The notes under the pieces were generated by a model that saw only the letters and a program-made list of their open reading frames with translations, had not been told where the DNA came from and made no database searches. This document shows, piece after piece, positions 1 through 6,461 of a stretch of DNA of 10,843 bases. The stretch comes from Synechococcales cyanobacterium PMM_0003 (GTDB taxonomy: Bacteria > Cyanobacteriota > Cyanobacteriia > Pseudanabaenales > Pseudanabaenaceae): assembly GCA_949128015.1 (NCBI GenBank), contig CASBRC010000387.1:1-10843 (forward strand). The letters are read 5' to 3'. Each line of letters opens with the position of its first letter. The stretch's first letter is position 1. Made by a program: the position numbers and the translations under genes.

Positions 1-351
1 AAAACCAAGGGATTGCAAATAAGCACAGGGATCAAGAACAGCGCTGTGTTCGGTTTGAACGGTGATGATATGCCGCCCTTTTTGGTGATATGCCTCAGCC
101 ATACCCTTGAGCGCGAGATTATTCGCCTCGGTTGCGCCACTGGTAAAGACAATTTCTTCGGGTGTAGCCTTGATGGCATCGGCGATCGCCTCACGCGCTA
201 ATTTGACCGCCGCTTCAGCTTCCCATCCATAAAAATGACCAGAACTCGCAGGATTGCCAAATGATTCCCGAAAATAGGGCAGCATCGCTTCTAACACCCG
301 TTCATCGACAGGTGTGGTGGCGTGGCAATCTAGATAAATTGGTTTCTGCAT
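1..351 (-). CDS. Cysteine desulfurase (NifS/IscS class I), N-terminal part, cut by window edge
   Basis: Family role: a PLP enzyme that takes sulfur from L-cysteine, giving alanine and an enzyme persulfide for Fe-S cluster, thiamine and tRNA sulfur supply in the cytosol. The 117 codons present start [19 protein letters not shown], the typical class I opening, followed by [10 protein letters not shown]. The PLP-phosphate loop TSGATEANN lies at about residues 70-78, and TEHSAVLDP carries the His (residue 102) that stacks on the PLP ring. The PLP lysine and the catalytic Cys loop lie beyond the left edge, so activity and the IscS/NifS/SufS assignment cannot be settled. The ATG at 349-351 fits the family N-terminus; no clear Shine-Dalgarno sequence is seen. 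A hairpin at 369-393 separates it from the upstream psbQ-like gene, so it probably has its own promoter. Confidence 0.94.
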   Translation of the reverse strand, partial: MQKPIYLDCHATTPVDERVLEAMLPYFRESFGNPASSGHFYGWEAEAAVKLAREAIADAIKATPEEIVFTSGATEANNLALKGMAEAYHQKGRHIITVQTEHSAVLDPCAYLQSLGF

Positions 352-368
352 AAAAAACTCATGATCGA

Positions 369-393
369 AAAAGGGACGTAAAATGTCCCTTTT
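369..393. terminator. Hairpin terminator between psbQ-like gene and cysteine desulfurase
   Basis: A perfect 9-bp stem (369-377 with 385-393, core GGGAC/GTCCC) with a 7-base loop. It begins 5 bases after the psbQ-like stop codon, read on the minus strand. The arms end in A-runs and T-runs, so a U-rich tail follows the GC core in either direction. Placement and structure fit an intrinsic terminator of the psbQ-like gene. Read from the sequence; folding energy was not computed. Confidence 0.65.
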
Positions 394-397
394 CTGA

Positions 398-856
398 TTA
401 GTTCACTAAATTAGCGAGAGCCTCAAAATTTTGGAGAGCATTTTTAAAGGCATTCTCGGCTGCGATCGCATCTTTACCTTTCGCAGCATTATCAAGCTGT
501 ACAAAATTTTTGAATAACTTATTCGCCAAATCGTTAGCAGCTTCTTGTTGAGTTTTGCTCAACTGACTAGCGATCATTCTTAATTCACGACGAATTTCGC
601 CAAATGGTCCATGAGTATAGGTGATCACATCAACCCATCTTTCGGCATATACAAACTTTTCGAGACGATCAAAGCTCTCTCTGAGCATTTTGATCTTTTC
701 GACCGCGGCTGCACGGATCGCGACTGGAGATCTACTTTGGGCGATCGCAGGCTGAGTTAAAACGGGAGCAAAGAGTGTGCCAACTAGTGTCAGCATTACG
801 CAAAATGCGATCGCAACTTGCTGCAAACCTTTCCAATAATTTTTGAGCTTCAACAC
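398..856 (-). CDS. psbQ: PsbQ-like (CyanoQ) photosystem II extrinsic protein
   Basis: A 152-residue protein. CyanoQ is an extrinsic subunit on the lumenal side of photosystem II that stabilises the oxygen-evolving complex. Residues 1-40 form an export signal: a basic start, a hydrophobic run at about 14-30, and an AIA-Q type signal peptidase site near 39-40. The mature part is a helical bundle containing the family stretch W74[16 protein letters not shown]90, then an alanine-rich amphipathic helix ending FEALANLVN. This matches my memory of Synechocystis Sll1638, which has a WVDTQTYIHGPLGQLRR-like stretch. Unlike the lipoprotein CyanoQ of Synechocystis, no lipobox cysteine is evident; the only Cys near the N-terminus (19) is inside the hydrophobic core. 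Translation starts at GTG (854-856) with AAGGAG about 11 bases upstream. The flanking genes have no evident photosynthetic link. Confidence 0.85.
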   Translation of the reverse strand: MLKLKNYWKGLQQVAIAFCVMLTLVGTLFAPVLTQPAIAQSRSPVAIRAAAVEKIKMLRESFDRLEKFVYAERWVDVITYTHGPFGEIRRELRMIASQLSKTQQEAANDLANKLFKNFVQLDNAAKGKDAIAAENAFKNALQNFEALANLVN

Positions 857-867
857 AGAAAAAAGTA

Positions 868-873
868 CTCCTT
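868..873 (-). promoter_or_regulatory. Ribosome binding site of psbQ-like gene (supports GTG start)
   Basis: On the minus strand AAGGAG precedes the GTG start with a spacer of about 11 bases, somewhat long but the best site in the region. It supports GTG at 854-856. A TATAAT lies just upstream (879-884). If that is the -10 box, the transcript would begin at or near the Shine-Dalgarno sequence and the -35 region would fall in the hairpin at 891-913. Confidence 0.55.
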
Positions 874-890
874 AATCAATTATAAATTTT

Positions 891-913
891 TAGGCGGCGC
901 GATGCGCCGCCTA
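891..913. repeat. GC-rich palindrome after the M16 gene
   Basis: Perfect 10-bp arms TAGGCGGCGC / GCGCCGCCTA around the 3-base loop GAT. It lies 3 bases past the stop codon of the M16-like gene and upstream of psbQ. The tip GGCGGCGC-N3-GCGCCGCC recurs at 4223-4253 and 8193-8247, so this belongs to a repeat family. It may terminate the M16 transcript, but neither strand shows a clear U-run after the stem. Confidence 0.8.
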
Positions 914-916
914 GAG

Positions 917-2170
917 CTAGTTTACCTGCTTCAAAGCCTCTGCCGAACCAACTACCGAAATTGCAGGTGTTGCGAAATATTTTTGAGATGCATTCTGGAC
1001 ATCAGATCTAGTTACCGATTCGATGGTTTCCACAAATTGGCGATCAAACTCCAAACCTAAGCCCATCACCTCATACCATCCATAGACTTGAGCGATTTGA
1101 CCATTGGTTTGCTTACCAAGCGCATATTGCCCCAATAACTTACTTTTACAAATCGCCAACTCATCTTCAGTGATCGTCACTGTGGCGAGTCGCTCACACT
1201 CATGGCGCAAACCTTCTAGAGCCGTACCCGTATTTTGTGAGGCAGTTCCCATATAAGCAACAAATTGTGAAGCCTCTAAACGTGTGGGATAAAAAGCAGA
1301 AACTTCGTAAGCCAGCCCACGCTTTTCTCGCAACTCGACAAATAATCGACTTGATAGCCCATTACCTAAGTAGGTCGAGATCATCTTCAGAGCTGCATAG
1401 TCAGGTGAACTAACCGATGGTGCAGGATAGCCGATCATCACGATCGCCTGTTGCGTATCCTGCTCATGGGTCACTAATAGCGGCTGAAATTGTGGTGTAG
1501 GCGTAGAAATGACTGTTGGCTGATTGGGGCTTTTCCAGTCGCCAAAGGCTTCACCCACAAGGGAGAGCGCTTGCTCAGATGAGATCTTGCCTGCAATACT
1601 CACCACCATTTGATCGGGTCGCAAATAGGTCTGATGAAAATCAACGAGGTCATTACGAGTAAGCTGGCTAACCGTAGCCTCTGTCCCCAGACTAGAAAAT
1701 CCATAGGGATGATCCCCATACATTAGATGTTGCAAACAATCGTATGCGATCGTAAATGGTCGCTCCTGTTGCGATCGGATCGCTTGAATCGTCAGCCTTC
1801 TTTCAAGATCGATTTCGCTATCGGGATAACTAGGCGATCGCAAAATTTCTGATCCCAGCATCAACATGTCATGAAAATCTGAGGAAATTGTTTTCAATGA
1901 CAGCAAAAAATAATCGCTTGAGCATTCTGTCCCCAGAGATGCACCAATCGACTCCACCTGTTCGGCTATTTCTAAGGAAGAATAGCGCTCAGTGCCTCTG
2001 GTCATCAGGGATGCGGCTAAATGAGTTAGTCCTGACTTCGAGGCGGTTTGGACGCGCTCACCACCTGCAAAAAAGCACCGCGCTGCGATGATGTCAACCG
2101 TTGGGTTTTCGGTTACTAAGACGACAATGCCATTGGATAGTACCAAGCGATCGCTGATTCGTTGTGACAT
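917..2170 (-). CDS. M16 family (insulinase-like) zinc peptidase homologue, probably non-catalytic
   Basis: A 417-residue protein with the M16B layout: an N-terminal domain starting VLSNGIVVLV, then the linker and second half with LREKRGLAYEVSAFY. The zinc motif HxxEH, expected at GLxHFLEH, reads GLTHLAAS: His50 is kept but Glu and the second His are Ala53 and Ser54. The distal Glu of the usual VLQEI stretch is Ala130 (TIQAI). M16B enzymes often work as a pair of one catalytic and one zinc-less subunit, and this fits the zinc-less one; its partner is not in the window. ATG at 2168-2170 is chosen because the following MSQRISDRLVLSNG fits the family. The frame stays open upstream to a TTG at 2198-2200, and an AGGGGA lies too far upstream to decide. 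Fold confidence is high, biological role unknown. Confidence 0.85.
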   Translation of the reverse strand: MSQRISDRLVLSNGIVVLVTENPTVDIIAARCFFAGGERVQTASKSGLTHLAASLMTRGTERYSSLEIAEQVESIGASLGTECSSDYFLLSLKTISSDFHDMLMLGSEILRSPSYPDSEIDLERRLTIQAIRSQQERPFTIAYDCLQHLMYGDHPYGFSSLGTEATVSQLTRNDLVDFHQTYLRPDQMVVSIAGKISSEQALSLVGEAFGDWKSPNQPTVISTPTPQFQPLLVTHEQDTQQAIVMIGYPAPSVSSPDYAALKMISTYLGNGLSSRLFVELREKRGLAYEVSAFYPTRLEASQFVAYMGTASQNTGTALEGLRHECERLATVTITEDELAICKSKLLGQYALGKQTNGQIAQVYGWYEVMGLGLEFDRQFVETIESVTRSDVQNASQKYFATPAISVVGSAEALKQVN

Positions 2171-2245
2171 TGTTAGTGACAAGTTTTTTCCCCTACTCAA
2201 AAAAGAGCGACATCCAAGAAAATATTAAAAGTAAATATTAAAAGT

Positions 2246-2350
2246 TAAGTAGATGGACGTAGTAAATAATCCAAACCCAAAAAGCTGTGGCGCATGCTGC
2301 GCGTGCGCCACAGCTTTTTGGGTTTTGTATTTAATTATGTCCACCTATTT
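2246..2350. repeat. Large inverted repeat with perfect 22-bp hairpin core (MITE-like)
   Basis: The core is a perfect 22-bp stem, 2273-2294 with 2304-2325 (AAACCCAAAAAGC...GCTTTTTGGGTTT), around a 9-base GC-rich loop. Outside it the flanks continue as an imperfect inverted repeat: left AGATGGACGTAGT and right, reverse-complemented, AGGTGGACATAATT. The whole is about 105 bp and almost a single palindrome. The extended imperfect ends are what a small non-autonomous mobile element would show, but no target duplication was identified. Each stem side carries an A-run or T-run next to the GC part, so it could also stop transcription in both directions. Confidence 0.6.
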
Positions 2351-2753
2351 ATTGCCTAGCGCTAGCTTTTAATATCTCTAGTTTAAGAATATCGCAAAAT
2401 CTAGAAACTAGGGGCAGTGCGATAGTTTTGGTTTACTAGCGATTGCAAGCCAAACTGACGATATACATAATTTCAAACTTAATGGATTATGAGTAATGGG
2501 GTAGAAAATCACCTACTTACGCCTATTGATAAACAGACTATGCTAGATTTTCTGTCATCTTCAAAGCGCCGTATTAATATGTTATGGATGGGCGATGCTT
2601 CGCGTTTTCCATTTTTTGACTTAATTAAAAATTCAAGCAAAATTATATAAATCCAATCAGTCATCAATACAAATCGGTTTAAGTTTCATGCAATACAGAG
2701 CCTACAGCGCCTTTCGCTTAGACAAATATCAATAAATTAATTACAAATTATTA

Positions 2754-2785
2754 GGTGATAATCACTGAATTTTTAGATTTTCACC
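2754..2785 (+). promoter_or_regulatory. Inverted repeat upstream of the HD-like gene
   Basis: GGTGATAATC (2754-2763) and GATTTTCACC (2776-2785) are inverted copies with one mismatch in ten, separated by 12 bases. The left half is also a short palindrome, GTGATAATCAC (2755-2765). It ends 69 bases before the start codon, a plausible place for an operator or a 5' leader hairpin. It could be chance in AT-rich DNA. Confidence 0.3.
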
Positions 2786-2842
2786 AGCATTTTATGGTTG
2801 AGATGCTCGGTAAAACGCTGTAAATACGAAGACGTTAAATGC

Positions 2843-2849
2843 GGAGAGG
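2843..2849 (+). promoter_or_regulatory. Ribosome binding site deciding the start of the HD-like gene
   Basis: GGAGAGG sits 5 bases before ATG 2855-2857. The longer frame upstream, open from 2798, has no such site, so the 452-residue version is preferred. Confidence 0.7.
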
Positions 2850-2854
2850 ATTGG

Positions 2855-4213
2855 ATGAGTACTGCAAAAGATAAACAAAAATGTCTAGATTGCTTAACAA
2901 AAGCGATCGCAGACTTAGATGGTCAAGCTGACAAAGAGCAATTGACTAAAATCTCCAATTTGATCATTCAGACCATGACTGGTCGTTGGCGATCGTTTCA
3001 TACGCCCAATCATATTTTTGAGGTTGGCGAAGGGGGGGATGCGATCGAAGTAATATCAGCAATATTTCATGATCTGGTGTATGTACAAGTCGATCAAGGT
3101 ATCAGTGTCAATATTAGTCGCTACATTTCTCCCTATATCAAACAAGATCGCGAGCAACTAGTTATTCTCGATCCGCCTGAACTGCAAGAAGACATAATTT
3201 TTAAAATGGTAACGATGCTGTTTGGGTTTAAGCATGGGCAGCCTCTACTACCAATGTCTGGACAAAATGAGTTTCTTAGTGCGCTCATTGCGATCAAAGC
3301 CTTAGAAAGTATGCTTCCTTTATCTAGGCTGACCGAAATAGCAGCTTGTATCGAAGCAACAATTCCGTTTCGCCCGCAATTAGACTCTGGTTTGACTTGT
3401 TCTGACTTACTGTTTGGGCGATTAGTTATTGCCAATGAAGAGTTTCAATTGAGCTGGAATGATCAAAAAATTGCTGAAATCGTGAAGAGGTCAGTACGTC
3501 TAGCCAATCGCGATGTCGAAAACTTTGCTAGTCCTAATTCATCACGTTTTCTAAACAACACTTGGAACTTGATTCCAGAGACTAATCACGATCTGAAGAA
3601 TGTAAACTCCTATAGTGTGCATGGATATCGAGTTTCTATCCAAAAGATGGAAGGGTTTATGAACTTCTTATTCCCCGAAATTGTGTTTCGACGCTATCGA
3701 AATGAGCCAAGCGAGAAAACCTATTACAAGTTACTTGCCCAAACCAAGCAAAATCTGGAGGTGGCAAGATTGTATTTAGGAACAAAACTGACTTCGATCG
3801 CAGTTTTAGAAGCGCTATCATTTCGGATTGCCCGTGACATCTCACTCTCTACCATGATGGGAGAATTGCCCATCGAAGAGAAGCCAGTGATGGGACTAGA
3901 ACAGTTCCTTCCAGAAATCAAGTCTCCATATAGCCCTGCAACTCCGATTGAAGCTGAAGTTCTAGAACTTCTAGAGAAAGGACGAACGGTTGACTCTAGC
4001 TACGATGTAAAAAATTCACCTGTGGCAACTTTTATGGTGAAATCCATAGGCTTCGCGGAAATGCAACGTATGTTAAATCTTTCTAAGGAATTTTTTAAGG
4101 GTAACTTGACTTCTGAGGAGTTAATTGCAAGCTGTGATCCCTACGTGATGTCGATGATCAAGGGTGCTGTCTTGCAGTTGTTTGATTCTCGCAAAGCCGC
4201 GCTTTCCCAATAA
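2855..4213 (+). CDS. HD-domain-like protein of unknown function
   Basis: A 452-residue protein, probably cytosolic, with no signal or membrane segment. The first half resembles HD-superfamily metal phosphohydrolases: SFHTPNHIFEV (about 48-57), AIFHDLVYVQ (69-78) with the His-Asp pair H72-D73, and a later Asp in LANRDVENFA (about 216-225) where the last metal ligand is expected. This layout is like predicted HD proteins with an RxYHNxxH...FHDxVY pattern, which bind divalent metal and act on phosphoesters or nucleotides. The substrate here is unknown. The second half (about 260-452) is helical and I do not recognise it; it is much larger than the usual tail of small HD proteins, which run to roughly 200 residues. 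The start is fixed by GGAGAGG. It stands alone on the plus strand, so the context gives no hint of its job. Confidence 0.75.
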   Translation: MSTAKDKQKCLDCLTKAIADLDGQADKEQLTKISNLIIQTMTGRWRSFHTPNHIFEVGEGGDAIEVISAIFHDLVYVQVDQGISVNISRYISPYIKQDREQLVILDPPELQEDIIFKMVTMLFGFKHGQPLLPMSGQNEFLSALIAIKALESMLPLSRLTEIAACIEATIPFRPQLDSGLTCSDLLFGRLVIANEEFQLSWNDQKIAEIVKRSVRLANRDVENFASPNSSRFLNNTWNLIPETNHDLKNVNSYSVHGYRVSIQKMEGFMNFLFPEIVFRRYRNEPSEKTYYKLLAQTKQNLEVARLYLGTKLTSIAVLEALSFRIARDISLSTMMGELPIEEKPVMGLEQFLPEIKSPYSPATPIEAEVLELLEKGRTVDSSYDVKNSPVATFMVKSIGFAEMQRMLNLSKEFFKGNLTSEELIASCDPYVMSMIKGAVLQLFDSRKAALSQ

Positions 4214-4222
4214 TCAGTGCCT

Positions 4223-4253
4223 AGATAAGGCGGCGCGAAGCGCCGCCTTATCT
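4223..4253. terminator. Hairpin between convergent genes
   Basis: A perfect 14-bp stem (4223-4236 with 4240-4253) around a GAA loop, with the shared GC tip GGCGGCGC/GCGCCGCC. It lies 9 bases after the HD-like stop codon and 4 bases before the ferredoxin stop codon on the other strand. The position suits a bidirectional terminator, although no long T-run follows on either side. Confidence 0.6.
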
Positions 4254-4257
4254 GGAG

Positions 4258-4677
4258 TTAGCTGGGAGTAACAAATGCATAGTCTGAGACGATTTGACCA
4301 CCGATAATATGCTCTTGAAGTATTCGTTCTAGTACCTCTGCGGTTGCCGAGTGATACCAAACCCCATCGGGATAGACTAATAAAATTGGACCGCGATCGC
4401 AAACACGTAGGCAATTAGTCTTGGTACGAAAGATTTTTGTTTCGAGGTCAAGCTCTTTAATCCGCCGTTTGAGATAGTCCCATGCTTGCAAACCGATTTC
4501 TTTTTGACAGCAAAGTGGCTTGGTCTGATCGGCACACAAGAATAAATGCTTCTCGATCTGGGGAATTGATAACTGCTGAGCGCGTTTAGCTAGTTGTTGA
4601 CGCACTAAGTCTAGATCTAAAACAAGATCTTCATTGATCGCTAAATCTGGAGTAATAATTTCTGGATCTAATGCCAT
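4258..4677 (-). CDS. Thioredoxin-like [2Fe-2S] ferredoxin
   Basis: A 139-residue soluble protein. Residues 42-139 fit the thioredoxin-like [2Fe-2S] ferredoxin fold: [15 protein letters not shown] (cysteines 48, 56, 57), then [22 protein letters not shown] (cysteines 89 and 93). The order C-x7/8-C ... C-x3-C gives four cluster ligands, with C56 and C57 competing for one position. GPxxxVYPDGxWY is typical of this family. These proteins carry one electron; the partner is not evident here. The N-terminal 40 residues are acidic and helical, an extension to the core fold. The ATG at 4675-4677 has no obvious Shine-Dalgarno sequence. A transposable element lies just upstream (4726-4864), so its promoter may be partly element-derived, or the element may separate it from the thioredoxin-fold gene behind it. 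Confidence 0.85.
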   Translation of the reverse strand: MALDPEIITPDLAINEDLVLDLDLVRQQLAKRAQQLSIPQIEKHLFLCADQTKPLCCQKEIGLQAWDYLKRRIKELDLETKIFRTKTNCLRVCDRGPILLVYPDGVWYHSATAEVLERILQEHIIGGQIVSDYAFVTPS

Positions 4678-4725
4678 ATATAAAAAAGAGGTTGATAATT
4701 TTTCTGGTTCCCCTCTCCTTTACAA

Positions 4726-4864
4726 GGCTACCGTGTACACACAAGTCTCAAAAAACCCCTTTAATTCCCCCTTACAAAGGGGGAAACCCCTCCCTAGCCC
4801 TCCCCTTTGCAAGGGGAGGGCTAGGGAGGGGTTTTAATAACTTGTGTGTATGTACACCGTAGCC
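4726..4864. mobile_element. Non-autonomous transposable element (MITE-like), about 139 bp
   Basis: The ends are inverted repeats: left GGCTACCGTGTAC then ACACAAGT, and right, reverse-complemented, GGCTACGGTGTAC then ATACACACAAGT. They differ by one base and a short insertion. The element is flanked by a 7-11 base target duplication. It encodes no transposase, so it would need one supplied from elsewhere; an insertion sequence with the same ends is the expected source, family not identified. Its inside is two C-rich hairpins (4765-4834). It lies between two minus-strand redox genes without breaking either. Confidence 0.75.
4765..4834. repeat. Two C-rich hairpins inside the element
   Basis: The first hairpin is TTCCCCCTT / AAGGGGGAA (4765-4773, 4777-4785) with loop ACA. 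The second has a perfect 24-bp stem (4784-4807 with 4811-4834) and loop TGC, starting AAACCCCTCCCTAGCCC. CCCTAGCCC-rich palindromes of this kind are common dispersed repeats in cyanobacteria, from memory. They share two bases, so both can nearly form together. Confidence 0.85.
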
Positions 4865-4896
4865 TTTACAAGGAGAGGGGCTAGGGGTGATGTTTC

Positions 4897-5508
4897 CTAA
4901 GGATTTAATTCGTTGATGACTTTATCGGTTTTACGGAATTTTAATTCAGGAGGCGCATCAGGGAGATCGAGCAGATCTCGTAGTGCTGAGTCGAGTTCTT
5001 CAAATCCAAAAAGCCCTTCGCGATCGAAAGCAACTTTGCCATCGCCAGAAATTAGAACCGTTTGAGGGACAGTGCCTTTGTAGTAGTAGGCTTCTTCAGT
5101 GGGAGCATATTTCTGCTTTTGGAGATCTAAGCTATCTACCGAAACGGCAATTAGGCTAACTGTTTTGCCATAAAAGCCTTGAGCTATGTTAAGAATTGGC
5201 GAAAATCGTTTGCAGTCAGCGCTGTCATCAACATAAAAAACCAACATCGAAGCCCGACCTTTCTCAAGGGATTGAGCCAAGCTAATCTTGGGTGGCACAA
5301 TCGAGCCATTGCCACCATAGAGAGCAAATATATTGCCATCATAGGAGTCATCGGTAAGTTTGGCTTGTGCAGATTGGTCTTCACCAAATACATTTCCTAG
5401 CAATATGCTTAGGCTTAGACAACTTGCGATCGCAATACAAAAAATCAAATTAAAAGATCGCTTCAGCCAATTTTTCATCATCTTAAATATAAATTGTTCT
5501 GTAGCCAT
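4897..5508 (-). CDS. Thioredoxin-fold thylakoid membrane protein (PSI accumulation factor-like)
   Basis: A 203-residue protein. A hydrophobic segment at about 20-40 is a signal anchor or cleavable signal; QSAQA-K near 45-50 could be a signal peptidase site. Residues 60-185 look thioredoxin-like: strand SMLVFYV (87-93), the active-site position DSADCKRFSP (95-104), and the cis-proline segment GTVPQTVLI (145-153). The CxxC is reduced to SADC, so only one active-site cysteine (99) remains. It resembles the cyanobacterial family annotated as thylakoid membrane photosystem I accumulation factor (Synechocystis Slr1796-like, from memory). ATG 5506-5508 lies inside a short inverted-repeat element; Met10 (5479-5481) or Met11 would give a cleaner N-terminus with the basic MKNWLKRSF start. 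Neither has a good Shine-Dalgarno sequence. IASC (27-30) looks like a lipobox but is followed by more hydrophobic residues. Confidence 0.75.
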   Translation of the reverse strand: MATEQFIFKMMKNWLKRSFNLIFCIAIASCLSLSILLGNVFGEDQSAQAKLTDDSYDGNIFALYGGNGSIVPPKISLAQSLEKGRASMLVFYVDDSADCKRFSPILNIAQGFYGKTVSLIAVSVDSLDLQKQKYAPTEEAYYYKGTVPQTVLISGDGKVAFDREGLFGFEELDSALRDLLDLPDAPPELKFRKTDKVINELNP

Positions 5509-5590
5509 CCTAAATCATTTGTAAAACCAAAAGAGTGTGAGAGTGCGCCCCTTTGGGACGCGCGCTCACAATTCATTTAGGATTGCTACA
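5500..5590. repeat. 91-bp inverted-repeat element overlapping the start of the thioredoxin-fold gene
   Basis: The ends are inverted copies matching at 20 of 23 positions: left TGTAGCCATCCTAAAT (from 5500) and right, reverse-complemented, TGTAGCAATCCTAAAT (from 5590). Inside is an imperfect hairpin, TGTGAG (5536-5541) with CTCACA (5565-5570), whose GC-rich middle is closed by a TTT loop. The arrangement is that of a small MITE. The left end covers codons 1-3 of the 5508 start and the bases upstream. Confidence 0.6.
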
Positions 5591-5621
5591 TAAAATACTA
5601 TAGATGCTAGCTATCACAAAT

Positions 5622-5676
5622 TAAACCCCAGAGATTAGATTCAGCACATCGTGCTGAATCTAATCTCTGGGGTTTA
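5622..5676. terminator. Perfect 26-bp hairpin downstream of folE
   Basis: 5622-5647 pairs perfectly with 5651-5676 around the loop ATC. Arms run TAAACCCCAGAGATTAG... to ...CTCTGGGGTTTA. It lies 17 bases past the folE stop codon, and a T-rich tract (TTTAATTTG) follows on the minus strand, which suits a folE terminator. The stem is much longer than a terminator needs, so it is probably also a member of the AAACCC...GGGTTT repeat family. Confidence 0.7.
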
Positions 5677-5693
5677 GTTAAGCGTAAGGCGCT

Positions 5694-6461
5694 TTAGGAA
5701 TCGCCAAAGCCGTGAGCGCGAATGAGATCAAAGAATTCTTTTTTCATTGATGCATCTTGTCGGAATACACCGCGCACGATCGAGTTGACCATCTTGGTTT
5801 CAGGTTCCTTAACTCCACGCCAAGTCATGCACATATGCTGAGCTTTGATCACAAAGGCTAAACCCTTGGGCTTAATCAAATCTTCAATCGTATCGGCGAC
5901 CATGATCGCTGCTTCTTCTTGGATATGTGGGCGACTCATTACCCAATCCACGACGCGGTTAAATTTGGAGATGCCAATTACGCGATCGCTAGGGACGATA
6001 CCAATCCATGCTTGACCAACAATCGGGACAAAGTGATGAGAACAAGCTGAACGCACTGTAATTGGTCCAAGGGTGTAGATTTCGTCAAGTTCCTTGGCAT
6101 TGGGGAAATCGGTAACCTTGGGCATCGGATGATAACGCCCCTTAAAGACTTCATCGACATACATCTTGGCTACCCGACGCGCCGTTTCTTTGGTGTTGTG
6201 ATCGTTGGCAGTATCAATAATCAACGAATCAAAAACACCTTGCATTTTGCCTTCGATTTCTTTTTTTAGCTCCTCTCGCTCGATATCGCTAATATGATGA
6301 GCGATTGTGTCATTGGCAAAAAAAGGATCGCCAGCCGCGATTACGCGATCGCGAATAATTTGCGAAATTGCTTTTCTAGTGGGTAGAGATTCGAGGACTT
6401 TTGCGGTTTTTGAATCGTTTGCGGAAAGGTCGCTAAGAGGGCGAGATATACTGATCGTCAT
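5694..6461 (-). CDS. folE: GTP cyclohydrolase I
   Basis: A 255-residue cytosolic enzyme that converts GTP to 7,8-dihydroneopterin triphosphate plus formate, the first step of folate and other pterin synthesis. The core carries GPITVRSACSHHFVPI (132-147) and AQHMCMTWRGV (207-217). Cys140, His143 and Cys211 match the zinc ligands, and His142 and His209 match the catalytic histidines, of E. coli FolE (Cys110, His113, Cys181; His112, His179). GISKFNRVVDW and the C-terminal GVFRQD are also family-typical. The N-terminal 70 residues extend beyond the E. coli enzyme and are partly charged helix. ATG 6459-6461 is taken; no Shine-Dalgarno sequence is apparent. The next minus-strand gene upstream is an SDR at 6850, separated by a hairpin, so folE likely has its own promoter in the 388-base gap. 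Confidence 0.96.
   Translation of the reverse strand: MTISISRPLSDLSANDSKTAKVLESLPTRKAISQIIRDRVIAAGDPFFANDTIAHHISDIEREELKKEIEGKMQGVFDSLIIDTANDHNTKETARRVAKMYVDEVFKGRYHPMPKVTDFPNAKELDEIYTLGPITVRSACSHHFVPIVGQAWIGIVPSDRVIGISKFNRVVDWVMSRPHIQEEAAIMVADTIEDLIKPKGLAFVIKAQHMCMTWRGVKEPETKMVNSIVRGVFRQDASMKKEFFDLIRAHGFGDS

Larger units (their letters stand above)
2171..2854. other. Long intergenic region between divergent genes
   Basis: 684 bases, AT-rich, holding promoter space for the M16 gene (leftward) and the HD-like gene (rightward). It contains the large inverted repeat at 2246-2350, a weak hairpin around 2580-2607 whose tip GCGATGCTTCGCG resembles the window's other GC tips, and the inverted repeat at 2754-2785. 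An open frame of 53 codons from 2489 has no ribosome binding site and no recognisable similarity. Nothing else is clear. Confidence 0.6.
4710..4880. repeat. Palindrome split by the inserted element, with target duplication
   Basis: Removing the element and one duplicated copy leaves a perfect palindrome: CCCCTCTCCTT, a 3-base loop TAC, then AAGGAGAGGGG. CCTTTACAAGG occurs on both sides of the element (4717-4727 and 4863-4873), as expected for a target-site duplication. Because the element ends may begin GGCTAC or CTAC, the true duplication is between 7 (TTTACAA) and 11 bases. Confidence 0.75.

Noticed and set aside
2489..2650. A 53-codon plus-strand frame (MSNGVENHLLTPIDKQ...) in the long intergenic region
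   Set aside because: No ribosome binding site, no recognisable similarity, and it runs through a degenerate hairpin around 2580-2607. It could be a gene remnant but nothing supports coding.
2798..2854. Upstream extension of the HD-like protein (MRCSVKRCKYEDVKCGEDW)
   Set aside because: Cys-rich and unlike the rest; GGAGAGG directly before ATG 2855 marks the real start.
4634..4862. Two overlapping plus-strand frames across the mini-transposon
   Set aside because: They translate terminal repeats and C-rich hairpins (proline-rich nonsense); no transposase motifs.
4714..4880. Tandem CCCC(T)-rich palindromes considered as a CRISPR array
   Set aside because: Units are palindromes of different sequence with no regular spacers; terminal repeats and a target duplication explain them better.
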